A stretch of 14,354 nt of DNA from Alteromonadaceae bacterium UBA2620 (GCA_002339125.1 DDJQ01000117.1:1-14354); one strand, 5' to 3'. Positions 7,242 to 12,513 are shown, counted from the stretch's first letter. Notes: generated by a model not told the origin, from the letters alone. Made by a program: numbers and translations.

Positions 7242-8066
7242 TTGCATAGCCTGTCGATAGGGCCGGTGGGCCTGGCCATTGATTATGTGCTGGTGTGGGG
7301 GGCGTTGTTCCTCGCGCTCATCTGGCTTCGTCTGGTCGTAAAAGAAAAGCCACTACGCGCGCAGGTGGAAAACACCCTGTTCAGTGTTTTTGTGGCGGCA
7401 CTCCTGAGCGCCAGAGCCGGATTTATCTGGCGCATGTGGCCCCAATATCAATCTGACATGCTGGCCATGCTGGATATTCGCGATGGCGGCTTTTTGCCCC
7501 AGGCCGGGTTGATAGCCGGGGCACTGGTGCTGATATGGCGCGTTCATAAACTGCCTGTTACCCGCAATGCCTCAGTGAAAGTTGTTTTGCTTACTGCCGC
7601 TTGTATGTTGCCGGTTTATATTGGGATTAACTGGGTAAATCGCAGCGCGACCATGCCGTTACCAGTGGTGCAGAATAATGCGCTTCAAACGGTAGACTTT
7701 GCAGTCTTTACGGATAAGCCTATTGTATTGAATGTATGGGCTACCTGGTGCCCGCCATGTCGCCGCGAAATGCCAGTGCTTGAACAGGCCCAGCAAAATT
7801 ACCCTAATCTGCATTTTATTTTTTTAAATCAGGGGGAGTCGGCTGCCGAAGTTAATGACTTTCTCAATAGCCAGGGCCTTAAACTCGAAAACGTCCTGCT
7901 TGATACCAGCGGAGCCGTAAGTGAAGCTTTCGGCGTGGCGGTATTGCCCACCACGCTGTTTTATTCGCCACAAGGTAAGTTACTGTATCGCCATGTAGGC
8001 GGTGTCTCAACAGCAAGTCTTGATTACGCATTGCAACAACTTACGCAAAGTACCCCTGAAGAGTAA
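7242..8066 (+). CDS. Membrane protein with Lgt-like N-terminal part and TlpA-type thioredoxin domain
   Basis: The 274-residue protein has two parts. Residues 9-135 hold about four hydrophobic segments (roughly 11-33, 46-63, 84-100, 112-131). The stretch around 56-99, with SARAGFIWRMW and then DGGFLPQAGLIAG, resembles part of prolipoprotein diacylglyceryltransferase (Lgt), but it is far shorter than Lgt and cannot be a complete enzyme. Residues 148-270 are a TlpA/ResA-like thioredoxin domain with WATWCPPC (C170, C173) and cis-proline P236 (VLPTT). That domain should face the periplasm and reduce disulfides there. The start is TTG, with a GGGGG tract 7 bases upstream; GTG at 7266 is an alternative. 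It closes the tsaD-linked run and meets plsY tail to tail with 3 bases between stops. Confidence 0.82.
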   Translation: MHSLSIGPVGLAIDYVLVWGALFLALIWLRLVVKEKPLRAQVENTLFSVFVAALLSARAGFIWRMWPQYQSDMLAMLDIRDGGFLPQAGLIAGALVLIWRVHKLPVTRNASVKVVLLTAACMLPVYIGINWVNRSATMPLPVVQNNALQTVDFAVFTDKPIVLNVWATWCPPCRREMPVLEQAQQNYPNLHFIFLNQGESAAEVNDFLNSQGLKLENVLLDTSGAVSEAFGVAVLPTTLFYSPQGKLLYRHVGGVSTASLDYALQQLTQSTPEE

Positions 8067-8069
8067 CGC

Positions 8070-8672
8070 CTACTCGTTGGCTTTGCCTTTATCCCAGACT
8101 TTACTCTCTTCGCCTTTGAGCAAGCGCTGAATATTTTCTTTGTGCCTGAATATGATCAGCACCGACAGCATGGCCACCGGTATGGTGTAAGTAGGCTTGA
8201 TAAACCAGGTAAACACTGGCGCCAGTAGCACGGTAACAATAGCGCCCAGTGAAGAATATCCCCAGATAAACACCACAACCGCCCAGCTGGCAATCAGCGA
8301 ACCGGCCAGCGCTGGTCCAATTGGCAACATAGCGCCAAATGCCGTAGCGACGCCTTTACCGCCGGCAAAATTAAAATAGAGCGGGAAGATATGACCCAGA
8401 CAAGCAGCTATGGCAATAAAACCCAGGGCCACCGGGGCAAGCCCCATAAAAAAGGCCGAATACACCGGAATGGTACCTTTCAGGACGTCGATAATTAGCA
8501 CCAGTAAAGCTGGAACCCGACCACCGAGGCGGTAAACATTGGTGGCACCGGGGTTGCCCGAGCCATGTCGGCGCGGATCAGGTAATCGAAAAGCACGGCT
8601 GACCAATACTGCACTGCTAACAGAGCCTATCAGGTAGGCAACGCCAATCATTAACAGACTGAGTGCAATCAA
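8070..8672 (-). CDS. plsY: Glycerol-3-phosphate acyltransferase PlsY
   Basis: Integral membrane enzyme that moves the acyl group from acyl-phosphate to glycerol-3-phosphate, the first acylation in phospholipid synthesis; it works with PlsX. The 200-residue reading has the conserved LPDPRRHGSGNPGATNV loop, GGKGVATAFGA, GYSSLGAIV and the C-terminal RHKENIQRLLKGEE, with about five membrane segments. The start is not obvious. The frame is open to a GTG at 8708 (212 residues) and an ATG lies at 8651. I chose the TTG at 8672 because GGAG sits exactly 7 bases upstream and it gives the same seven-residue lead before MIGVAYLIGS as E. coli PlsY has. Divergent from folB, a conserved pairing in this group. 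Confidence 0.93.
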   Translation of the reverse strand: MIALSLLMIGVAYLIGSVSSAVLVSRAFRLPDPRRHGSGNPGATNVYRLGGRVPALLVLIIDVLKGTIPVYSAFFMGLAPVALGFIAIAACLGHIFPLYFNFAGGKGVATAFGAMLPIGPALAGSLIASWAVVVFIWGYSSLGAIVTVLLAPVFTWFIKPTYTIPVAMLSVLIIFRHKENIQRLLKGEESKVWDKGKANE

Positions 8673-8828
8673 GCCAATGCTCCAACTATGTATGAAAAGT
8701 GTGCACACACTACTAGAATATCGCCCGCAAAGCCAGACATTGTGACGCTATGTGTGATAGTTATAAAACGTTCTGTGAGCTGGCCGGACTGGCCATGATT
8801 ACCGGGATCGCGTAATCTGCAACGCCAA

Positions 8829-8837
8829 TGCTATACT
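8829..8837 (+). promoter_or_regulatory. Candidate extended -10 promoter of folB operon
   Basis: TGCTATACT is an extended -10 (TG, one base, then a 5-of-6 hexamer at 8832-8837). No good -35 lies 17 bases upstream, which extended -10 promoters tolerate. Transcription would start near 8844, some 25 bases before the folB ATG. A short inverted repeat, TGGCC/GGCCA (8781-8795), lies upstream and could be an operator or the edge of the divergent plsY promoter. Confidence 0.45.
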
Positions 8838-8869
8838 CGCAAAAAATGAGATTTAAGGTGCAGCAAACA

Positions 8870-9226
8870 ATGCAGCAAATATTTATCGAAGGGCTGGAAG
8901 TGCCTACCCTGATAGGCGTATATGACTGGGAACGCACGCAAAATACCGTACTTATTATCGATCTGCTGATCGATGCCGACCTGAGCGCAGCTATGCAGTC
9001 AGACGATGTGGCTCACACTATCGATTATGCAGCGGTTGCAGAAACCGTTAAGCAAGTGGGTATCGACTCTTCCTTTGAATTACTTGAAGCGTTTGCCAAT
9101 GCCATTATCAGTGCAGTATGCAGTGCCTTTCCCATCCAAAAACTGGTACTGACGATCGAAAAGCCGGGGATATTACCCGATGCCCTTAAGGTCGGTATCC
9201 GTATTACCCACGAGGCGGGCAAATAA
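8870..9226 (+). CDS. folB: Dihydroneopterin aldolase FolB
   Basis: Converts 7,8-dihydroneopterin to 6-hydroxymethyl-7,8-dihydropterin and glycolaldehyde in folate synthesis; also epimerises the substrate in many bacteria. The 118-residue protein opens with QIFIEGLEVPTLIGVYDWE, typical of the family. Expected active-site residues are E21 (YDWE), Y53 (TIDYAAV), E73 (LLEAF) and K98 (IEKPG), near the E. coli positions 22, 54, 74 and 100. The frame is open to 8828, but the ATG at 8870 has AAGGTG nine bases upstream and matches the normal N terminus. The next gene, folK, starts one base after the stop, so the two steps are translated together. Confidence 0.95.
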   Translation: MQQIFIEGLEVPTLIGVYDWERTQNTVLIIDLLIDADLSAAMQSDDVAHTIDYAAVAETVKQVGIDSSFELLEAFANAIISAVCSAFPIQKLVLTIEKPGILPDALKVGIRITHEAGK

Positions 9227-9227
9227 A

Positions 9228-9734
9228 GTGAGCCTGCATCAGGTTTTTATTGGTATTGGCTCAAACATTGAGCGTGAGTTTCATACCCGCGAAGCTTACC
9301 GGTTGCTGCACCAGTACTTTGACAATGTGCTGGTATCACCGGTTTATGATTGCCCGGCAGAGGGCTTTGACGGACCGGGATTCTACAACTGGGTGGCACG
9401 AGTGGATACCAGCCTGTCGCTGGAGGCTATTTATCAGTTATTCAAACAATTAGAAGCCGAATACGGGCGAAAAGACTGGTATAAAAAGCACTGTTCACGC
9501 ACAATGGATTTGGATTTATTGTGCTTCGATCAAGTGGTGTGTGATGCACCGGTGACGCTGCCCAGAGCGGAAATTCTACAGCGCGCGTTTGTACTGCGGC
9601 CGCTGGCTGATATTGCCCCGGATATGCGCCATCCGGTGGTGGGAAAAACTTTCTCGCAACTCTGGCAGGCCTTTGATCACAGCAAGCAGCTAACCACACC
9701 TGTCGATTTTAAATGGAGTTCACCCCAGGGATGA
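9228..9734 (+). CDS. folK: 6-hydroxymethyl-dihydropterin pyrophosphokinase FolK
   Basis: Transfers pyrophosphate from ATP to 6-hydroxymethyl-7,8-dihydropterin, the step after FolB. The 168-residue protein starts at a GTG one base past the folB stop, giving MSLHQVFIGIGSNIERE, the usual strand plus GSN motif. The Mg-binding pair is D94 and D96 in RTMDLDLLCFD, followed by LPRAEILQRAFVLRPLADIAPD, as in other FolK proteins. The segment before it reads KKHCSR where most FolK proteins have a glycine/alanine-proline-arginine type sequence, so the loop is divergent. Many gammaproteobacteria carry another folK beside panBC, so this may be a second, operon-linked copy. The stop overlaps the uppP start as ATGA, implying translational coupling. 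Confidence 0.9.
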   Translation: MSLHQVFIGIGSNIEREFHTREAYRLLHQYFDNVLVSPVYDCPAEGFDGPGFYNWVARVDTSLSLEAIYQLFKQLEAEYGRKDWYKKHCSRTMDLDLLCFDQVVCDAPVTLPRAEILQRAFVLRPLADIAPDMRHPVVGKTFSQLWQAFDHSKQLTTPVDFKWSSPQG

Positions 9735-10531
9735 CGCTTTTCGAAATTATTGTTCTGGCCATTATCCAGGGCCTTACCGAATTTTTACCTATCAGTAGTT
9801 CCGCCCATTTGATTTTACCTGCCGAAGTGCTCGGCTGGCGTAATCAGGGCCTGGCATTCGATGTAGCTGTGCACGTGGGCAGTTTACTGGCAGTAATGAT
9901 TTACTTCCGTAATGACATCCTGCAAATGACAGGGGCCTTCTTTAAGCATGGATTTAGCAAACAACAAACCACCGACAGCAAGCTTGCCTGGTTTGTGGTA
10001 ATTGGCACTATACCGGCAGTAATCGCCGGCTTTTTACTGAAAGACCTGATCGAAACCCATGCTCGCAGTGCTGCTGTAATTGCTACCACGACAATCCTGT
10101 TTGGCTTACTACTGTGGTACGCCGATGTAAAAGCTAAACATGTGCAGAAGCTGGAACAACTGACACTGCGTCAGACCATTATTATTGGTCTGGCCCAGAT
10201 GCTGGCATTAATTCCGGGTACATCCCGTTCAGGCATTACGATGACAGCGGGTTTAATGTTGGGCTTAAATCGGGAAAGTGCGGCGCGCTTTTCGTTTTTA
10301 CTGTCTATTCCGGTGATTCTCGGAGCCGGATTACTAGCAGTAAAAGACCTGCTCGAGGCAAACGAAGCCGTGGATTGGTTGGCATTAATTTACGGTGCAG
10401 GCTTTTCCTTTGTCAGTGCCTATCTGTGTATCTTTTTATTCCTGAGCTGGATTAGCCGCATTGGTATGTTACCGTTTGTGATATACCGGCTATTACTAGG
10501 CGCCGTGCTGATTGCCTTTATATTCTGGTAA
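9731..10531 (+). CDS. uppP: Undecaprenyl-diphosphate phosphatase UppP (BacA)
   Basis: Inner-membrane phosphatase that recycles undecaprenyl pyrophosphate to undecaprenyl phosphate for peptidoglycan and other envelope polymers; overproduction gives bacitracin resistance in E. coli. The 266-residue protein has the two signature loops: GLTEFLPISSSAH (E17, S22-S24, H26) and PGTSRSG (R166), with about seven to eight hydrophobic segments. I chose ATG 9731 because it overlaps the folK stop as ATGA and gives the usual MTLFEIIVLAIIQGLTEF N terminus. An ATG at 9713 would add six residues but lacks a ribosome-binding site. The C terminus (FVIYRLLLGAVLIAFIFW) is typical. Confidence 0.95.
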   Translation: MTLFEIIVLAIIQGLTEFLPISSSAHLILPAEVLGWRNQGLAFDVAVHVGSLLAVMIYFRNDILQMTGAFFKHGFSKQQTTDSKLAWFVVIGTIPAVIAGFLLKDLIETHARSAAVIATTTILFGLLLWYADVKAKHVQKLEQLTLRQTIIIGLAQMLALIPGTSRSGITMTAGLMLGLNRESAARFSFLLSIPVILGAGLLAVKDLLEANEAVDWLALIYGAGFSFVSAYLCIFLFLSWISRIGMLPFVIYRLLLGAVLIAFIFW

Positions 10532-10560
10532 GCCCTGTATCGATTTGATGGAGATAACAA

Positions 10561-10929
10561 ATGGCTGAAACTATTTTTGATAAGATTATTGATAAGTCTA
10601 TCCCGGCTGAGATTCTGTACGAAGACGACAAGGCGTTAGCCTTTAAAGATATCAATCCCCAGGCACCGATCCACTTTTTAGTCATCCCTAAAAAGCAGAT
10701 TGCCACCATGAATGACATCACCGAAGAAGATGAAGCGCTGGTTGGTCACCTTTATACGGTTGCAGCCAAACTGGCTCATGATATGGGCTTTGCCGAAGAA
10801 GGTTACCGGGCGGTAATGAACTGCAATGAGTTTGGTGGCCAGACGGTCTACCACATTCATTTACATGTTCTGGCCGGGAAAATGATGGGCTGGCCGCCGT
10901 ACACAGATAAACCCAAGCATTTAGAGTAA
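10561..10929 (+). CDS. hinT: HIT family purine nucleoside phosphoramidase (HinT-like)
   Basis: HinT proteins are small dimeric hydrolases of the histidine-triad superfamily that cleave AMP-lysine and other purine phosphoramidates. The 122-residue protein shows FDKIIDKSIPAEILYEDD, AFKDINPQAPIHFLVIPK, and the histidine triad HIHLHVL (H98, H100, H102; H100 is the expected nucleophile), then GKMMGWPP. Length and sequence match E. coli HinT (119 residues). GGAG lies 8 bases before the ATG. It follows uppP by 29 bases and is the last gene of the folB-folK-uppP-hinT run. The stop codon lies in the left arm of a perfect hairpin, immediately followed by the REP-like array. Confidence 0.93.
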   Translation: MAETIFDKIIDKSIPAEILYEDDKALAFKDINPQAPIHFLVIPKKQIATMNDITEEDEALVGHLYTVAAKLAHDMGFAEEGYRAVMNCNEFGGQTVYHIHLHVLAGKMMGWPPYTDKPKHLE

Positions 10930-10951
10930 CTTCGCGCCTAAGCGCGAAGTT
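10928..10951 (+). terminator. Perfect hairpin overlapping the hinT stop
   Basis: AACTTCGCGC and GCGCGAAGTT form a 10-bp perfect stem with a CTAA loop; one more T-A pair extends it. The left arm includes two bases of the hinT TAA stop. No U-run follows (GTTATCC), so termination may need Rho, or the structure may protect a 3' end. The right arm resembles the end of the 74-base units that follow (AGCGCGTTTGT), so it may belong to the repeat array. Confidence 0.5.
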
Positions 10952-11207
10952 ATCCCGGAAGCGCCAAAGGCGCTATCCGGGATCTCCTGAGAAGGCTGAC
11001 TAACCTAAATAGTATCGCGTTTGTTATCCCGGAAGCGCCACAGGCGCTATCCGGGATCTCCTGAGCAGGTTGACTAATCTAAACAGTATCGCGTTTGTTA
11101 TCCCGGAAGCGCCACAGGCGCTATCCGGGATCTCCTGAAAAGGCTGACTAATCCAAACGGTAGCGCGTTTGTTATCCTTCGAAGCGCCACAGGCGCTATC
11201 CGGGGCC
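10951..11207 (-). repeat. Tandem array of four 74-base REP-like units
   Basis: Units begin at 10951, 11025, 11099 and 11173, exactly 74 bases apart. Each of the first three opens with a 32-base hairpin: outer arms ATCCCGGA/TCCGGGAT, inner arms AGCGCC/GGCGCT, loop ACA or AAA, and one bulged A. A near-identical 42-base linker follows (CTCCTGAG to GCGTTTGT). Sequence differences between the first three lie in loop and linker, not in the stems. The fourth unit is cut short and has a one-base insertion that turns CCCGGA into CCTTCGA, spoiling its outer stem. Read on the minus strand each intact hairpin is directly preceded by GGAG, as in REP elements. Confidence 0.9.
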
Positions 11208-11213
11208 TATGTG

Positions 11214-11280
11214 TCATCCCGGTTTCGCTCAGCGAAGACCGGGACCCCCATCATACAATCGTAGAGTTTAAAACAGCACC
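11214..11280 (-). repeat. REP-like element with tail, copy A
   Basis: Hairpin at 11217-11244: outer arms TCCCGGT/ACCGGGA, inner arms TTCGC/GCGAA, 3-base loop TCA, one bulged G on the 3' side, the same plan as the tandem units with different stem sequence. It is followed by CATCATACAATCGTAG and a TTTAAAA/GCACC stretch that recurs after the element at 11731. The foot is GGGG rather than GGAG on the minus strand. Confidence 0.75.
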
Positions 11281-11319
11281 GATACGCGTTAATAAAATAA
11301 CAACCTGCCAGCCTTTTCC

Positions 11320-11351
11320 GGAGATCCCCGCTAGAAGCATGCGGGGATGAC
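11320..11351 (+). repeat. REP-like hairpin, opposite orientation
   Basis: GGAG (11320-11323) is followed by ATCCCCGC (11324-11331), a 9-base apical part, and GCGGGGAT (11341-11348), then GAC. This is the REP-like design in the opposite orientation to the tandem array: GGAG lies on the plus strand. The inner stem seen in the other copies is not clearly formed here. Confidence 0.7.
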
Positions 11352-11421
11352 GGATTGAGGCAGTAGCGAGGGTAATTCGGCCTGAGTTAGGGGCTAATCA
11401 TTCCCCATTTCTCCACATTTT

Positions 11422-11473
11422 GTCGGGGTGCCGACTGCACCCAGAGGGGAGGTGGCTCCCCTCTGGACACCCC
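11422..11473. repeat. Nested GC-rich palindrome
   Basis: A perfect 11-bp stem, CCAGAGGGGAG with CTCCCCTCTGG (11441-11466, loop GTGG), is flanked by GGGGTG (11425-11430) and CACCCC (11468-11473), which can pair outside it. Alternatively GTCGG/CCGAC (11422-11435) forms a separate small hairpin. No U-run follows on either strand. It lies two bases before the long inverted repeat and may be part of the same element. Confidence 0.75.
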
Positions 11474-11475
11474 CA

Positions 11476-11629
11476 GTTCTTTAATCGCGAAGTAGCATAC
11501 TGAGACCGGGCAGGTAAAACCTATCGGCCAGAGCGGGCGTCCTGCCCGCACTGGCCGGAGCCGTCATCCATGACGCCTCTACGCTTTTACTTAATCTGCC
11601 CGGCCTCAGTATTTCGCAATACAAAGAAC
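11476..11629. repeat. 154-base inverted repeat folding into a three-way junction
   Basis: The ends form an imperfect stem of about 36 bp. Matched blocks are GTTCTTT with AAAGAAC, GCGAA with TTCGC, ATACTGAG with CTCAGTAT, CCGGGCAG with CTGCCCGG, and GTAAAA with TTTTAC. Two 5-base bulges lie on opposite sides. Inside are two further hairpins. Arm 1 (11525-11557) pairs CGGCCAG/CTGGCCG and GCGGGC/GCCCGC around an A-A mismatch. Arm 2 (11558-11579) pairs GAG/CTC and CGTCA/TGACG with a TCCA loop. No coding frame. It may be a MITE-like mobile repeat or a structured RNA; the sequence cannot tell which. Confidence 0.8.
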
Positions 11630-11670
11630 CAAATAAAAAGCAGGTTGTTTATCAGTCAATAGCCTTATCA

Positions 11671-11699
11671 GAAGATACCGGCTCGTGGGCCGGTATGAC
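11671..11699 (+). repeat. REP-like hairpin, divergent, plus orientation
   Basis: ATACCGGC (11675-11682) and GCCGGTAT (11689-11696) form a perfect 8-bp stem with a 6-base loop, preceded by GAAG and followed by GAC. This matches the orientation and flanks of the element at 11320, with GAAG in place of GGAG. No separate inner stem. Confidence 0.6.
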
Positions 11700-11727
11700 G
11701 ATGATTTTTGGGACCACAAAATACCCT

Positions 11728-11797
11728 GTCATCCCGGAAAGTACGTAGTACTTATCCGGGATCTCCATCGTGCAATCGTAGGCTGTAAAAGCACACC
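11728..11797 (-). repeat. REP-like element with tail, copy B
   Basis: Hairpin 11731-11762: outer arms ATCCCGGA/TCCGGGAT identical to the tandem units, but inner arms AAGTAC/GTACTT are entirely different while keeping 6 bp, a 3-base loop (GTA) and the bulged A. CTCC follows, so GGAG precedes it on the minus strand. The tail CATCGTGCAATCGTAG, then TAAAA and GCACACC, matches copy A at 11249-11280. Confidence 0.8.
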
Positions 11798-11910
11798 TGT
11801 TCAGGCATTCAACTTCCAAAAACTGTCTTATTTGAATCTACCCTTCATACCAGTTTTGAACTAGCGTCACCTGCGGATACTCCAGGTCGATATTCCAGGC
11901 CGTTTTATAG

Positions 11911-12414
11911 TCAGTAGAACAGCAAAGCAAGTGAAATAGTCAGTGATATCATGCCCAATCCGCACATTTCATATGCTGATTTTTTATTAATGGTGAAAGG
12001 GTGTGTCGTGAAGTACTGTTCGAGCTGTTGAATAACGTTAATGATTGTCGTAGCTGAAAAACTGCCCTTAAAATTAAACAGAGTTTCTTTTTTAGAATCC
12101 TTGGATTGATAACCAATGGCTCCGGGTAGGGCTGGCACTTTGATGATTCCGGGTTGTTCGCAATAATTCAGCTGGTTATGCGTTAATGCAGTTTTAAGTG
12201 CCGGTGTAAAGTCATCAGCCATACCGATAACCTGGTACGACCGCCTTTGTCGCCAGCATTTAACACCTAAATAAATGGTTACCGCCAGCAGAATAATTTC
12301 TTTGCCTTCCAGGCTACCGGTTTGCAAAACCCGAACGGCCTCCCGGACAACTTGCACTAAATAGATATAATAAAGCGACATTGCGAGTAGAAATAGCGCA
12401 ACGATTTGTTTCAT
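11911..12414 (-). CDS. Unrecognised membrane protein
   Basis: I do not recognise this 167-residue protein. It has a hydrophobic N-terminal segment (about 3-23, possibly an uncleaved anchor), a second at 39-54 followed at once by the basic stretch WRQRRSY, and a third at the C terminus (149-166). Between the second and third is a soluble part of about 90 residues (62-148) with FTPALKTALTHNQLNY, a PGIIKVPALPGAIGYQ segment and a predicted helix NVIQQLEQYF. The start is well supported: AAGGAG lies 6 bases before the ATG. It lies 148 bases after the metallopeptidase gene on the same strand, but that gap holds a hairpin, so co-transcription is uncertain. Coding is supported by the start context and ordinary codon use. 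Confidence 0.75.
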   Translation of the reverse strand: MKQIVALFLLAMSLYYIYLVQVVREAVRVLQTGSLEGKEIILLAVTIYLGVKCWRQRRSYQVIGMADDFTPALKTALTHNQLNYCEQPGIIKVPALPGAIGYQSKDSKKETLFNFKGSFSATTIINVIQQLEQYFTTHPFTINKKSAYEMCGLGMISLTISLALLFY

Positions 12415-12450
12415 ACAGAACTCCTTGTCAGATGAAAACTGCCCGAATGA

Positions 12451-12495
12451 TCAGGCCAGATGTTAAATAGCAGACTGTGTTCCTTGTCTGCCTGA
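12451..12495 (-). promoter_or_regulatory. Overlapping inverted repeats upstream of the membrane protein gene
   Basis: GCAGAC (12470-12475) and GTCTGC (12486-12491) form a 6-bp inverted repeat with a 10-base gap. TCAGGC-c-AGA (12451-12460) and TCTGCCTGA (12487-12495) form a second that shares the same right arm. The octamer TCCTTGTC also occurs directly at 12422 and 12481. This may be an operator or a switching leader; no clear promoter could be placed. Confidence 0.3.
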
Positions 12496-12513
12496 ACGCG
12501 GACGATATATCAC

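Larger units (their letters stand above)
10930..11910. other. Palindrome-rich region without genes
   Basis: About 980 bases between hinT and a minus-strand membrane protein gene, with no credible reading frame on either strand. It contains at least twelve hairpins of six or more base pairs: a tandem REP-like array, dispersed REP-like elements in both orientations, a nested GC-rich palindrome and a long inverted repeat, each described separately. The last part, 11798-11910, shows nothing I can name. Confidence 0.85.

Noticed and set aside
10951..11207. CRISPR array
   Set aside because: The segments between hairpins are near identical instead of unique spacers, the period is 74 bases, and there are no cas genes.
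11422..11629. Integron attC site
   Set aside because: I see no matching pair of conserved core sites (RYYYAAC/GTTRRRY) at the ends and no integrase gene in the window.
11476..11629. Retron or complete insertion sequence
   Set aside because: There is no reverse transcriptase or transposase gene in or next to the inverted repeat; it can only be a non-autonomous element or an RNA.
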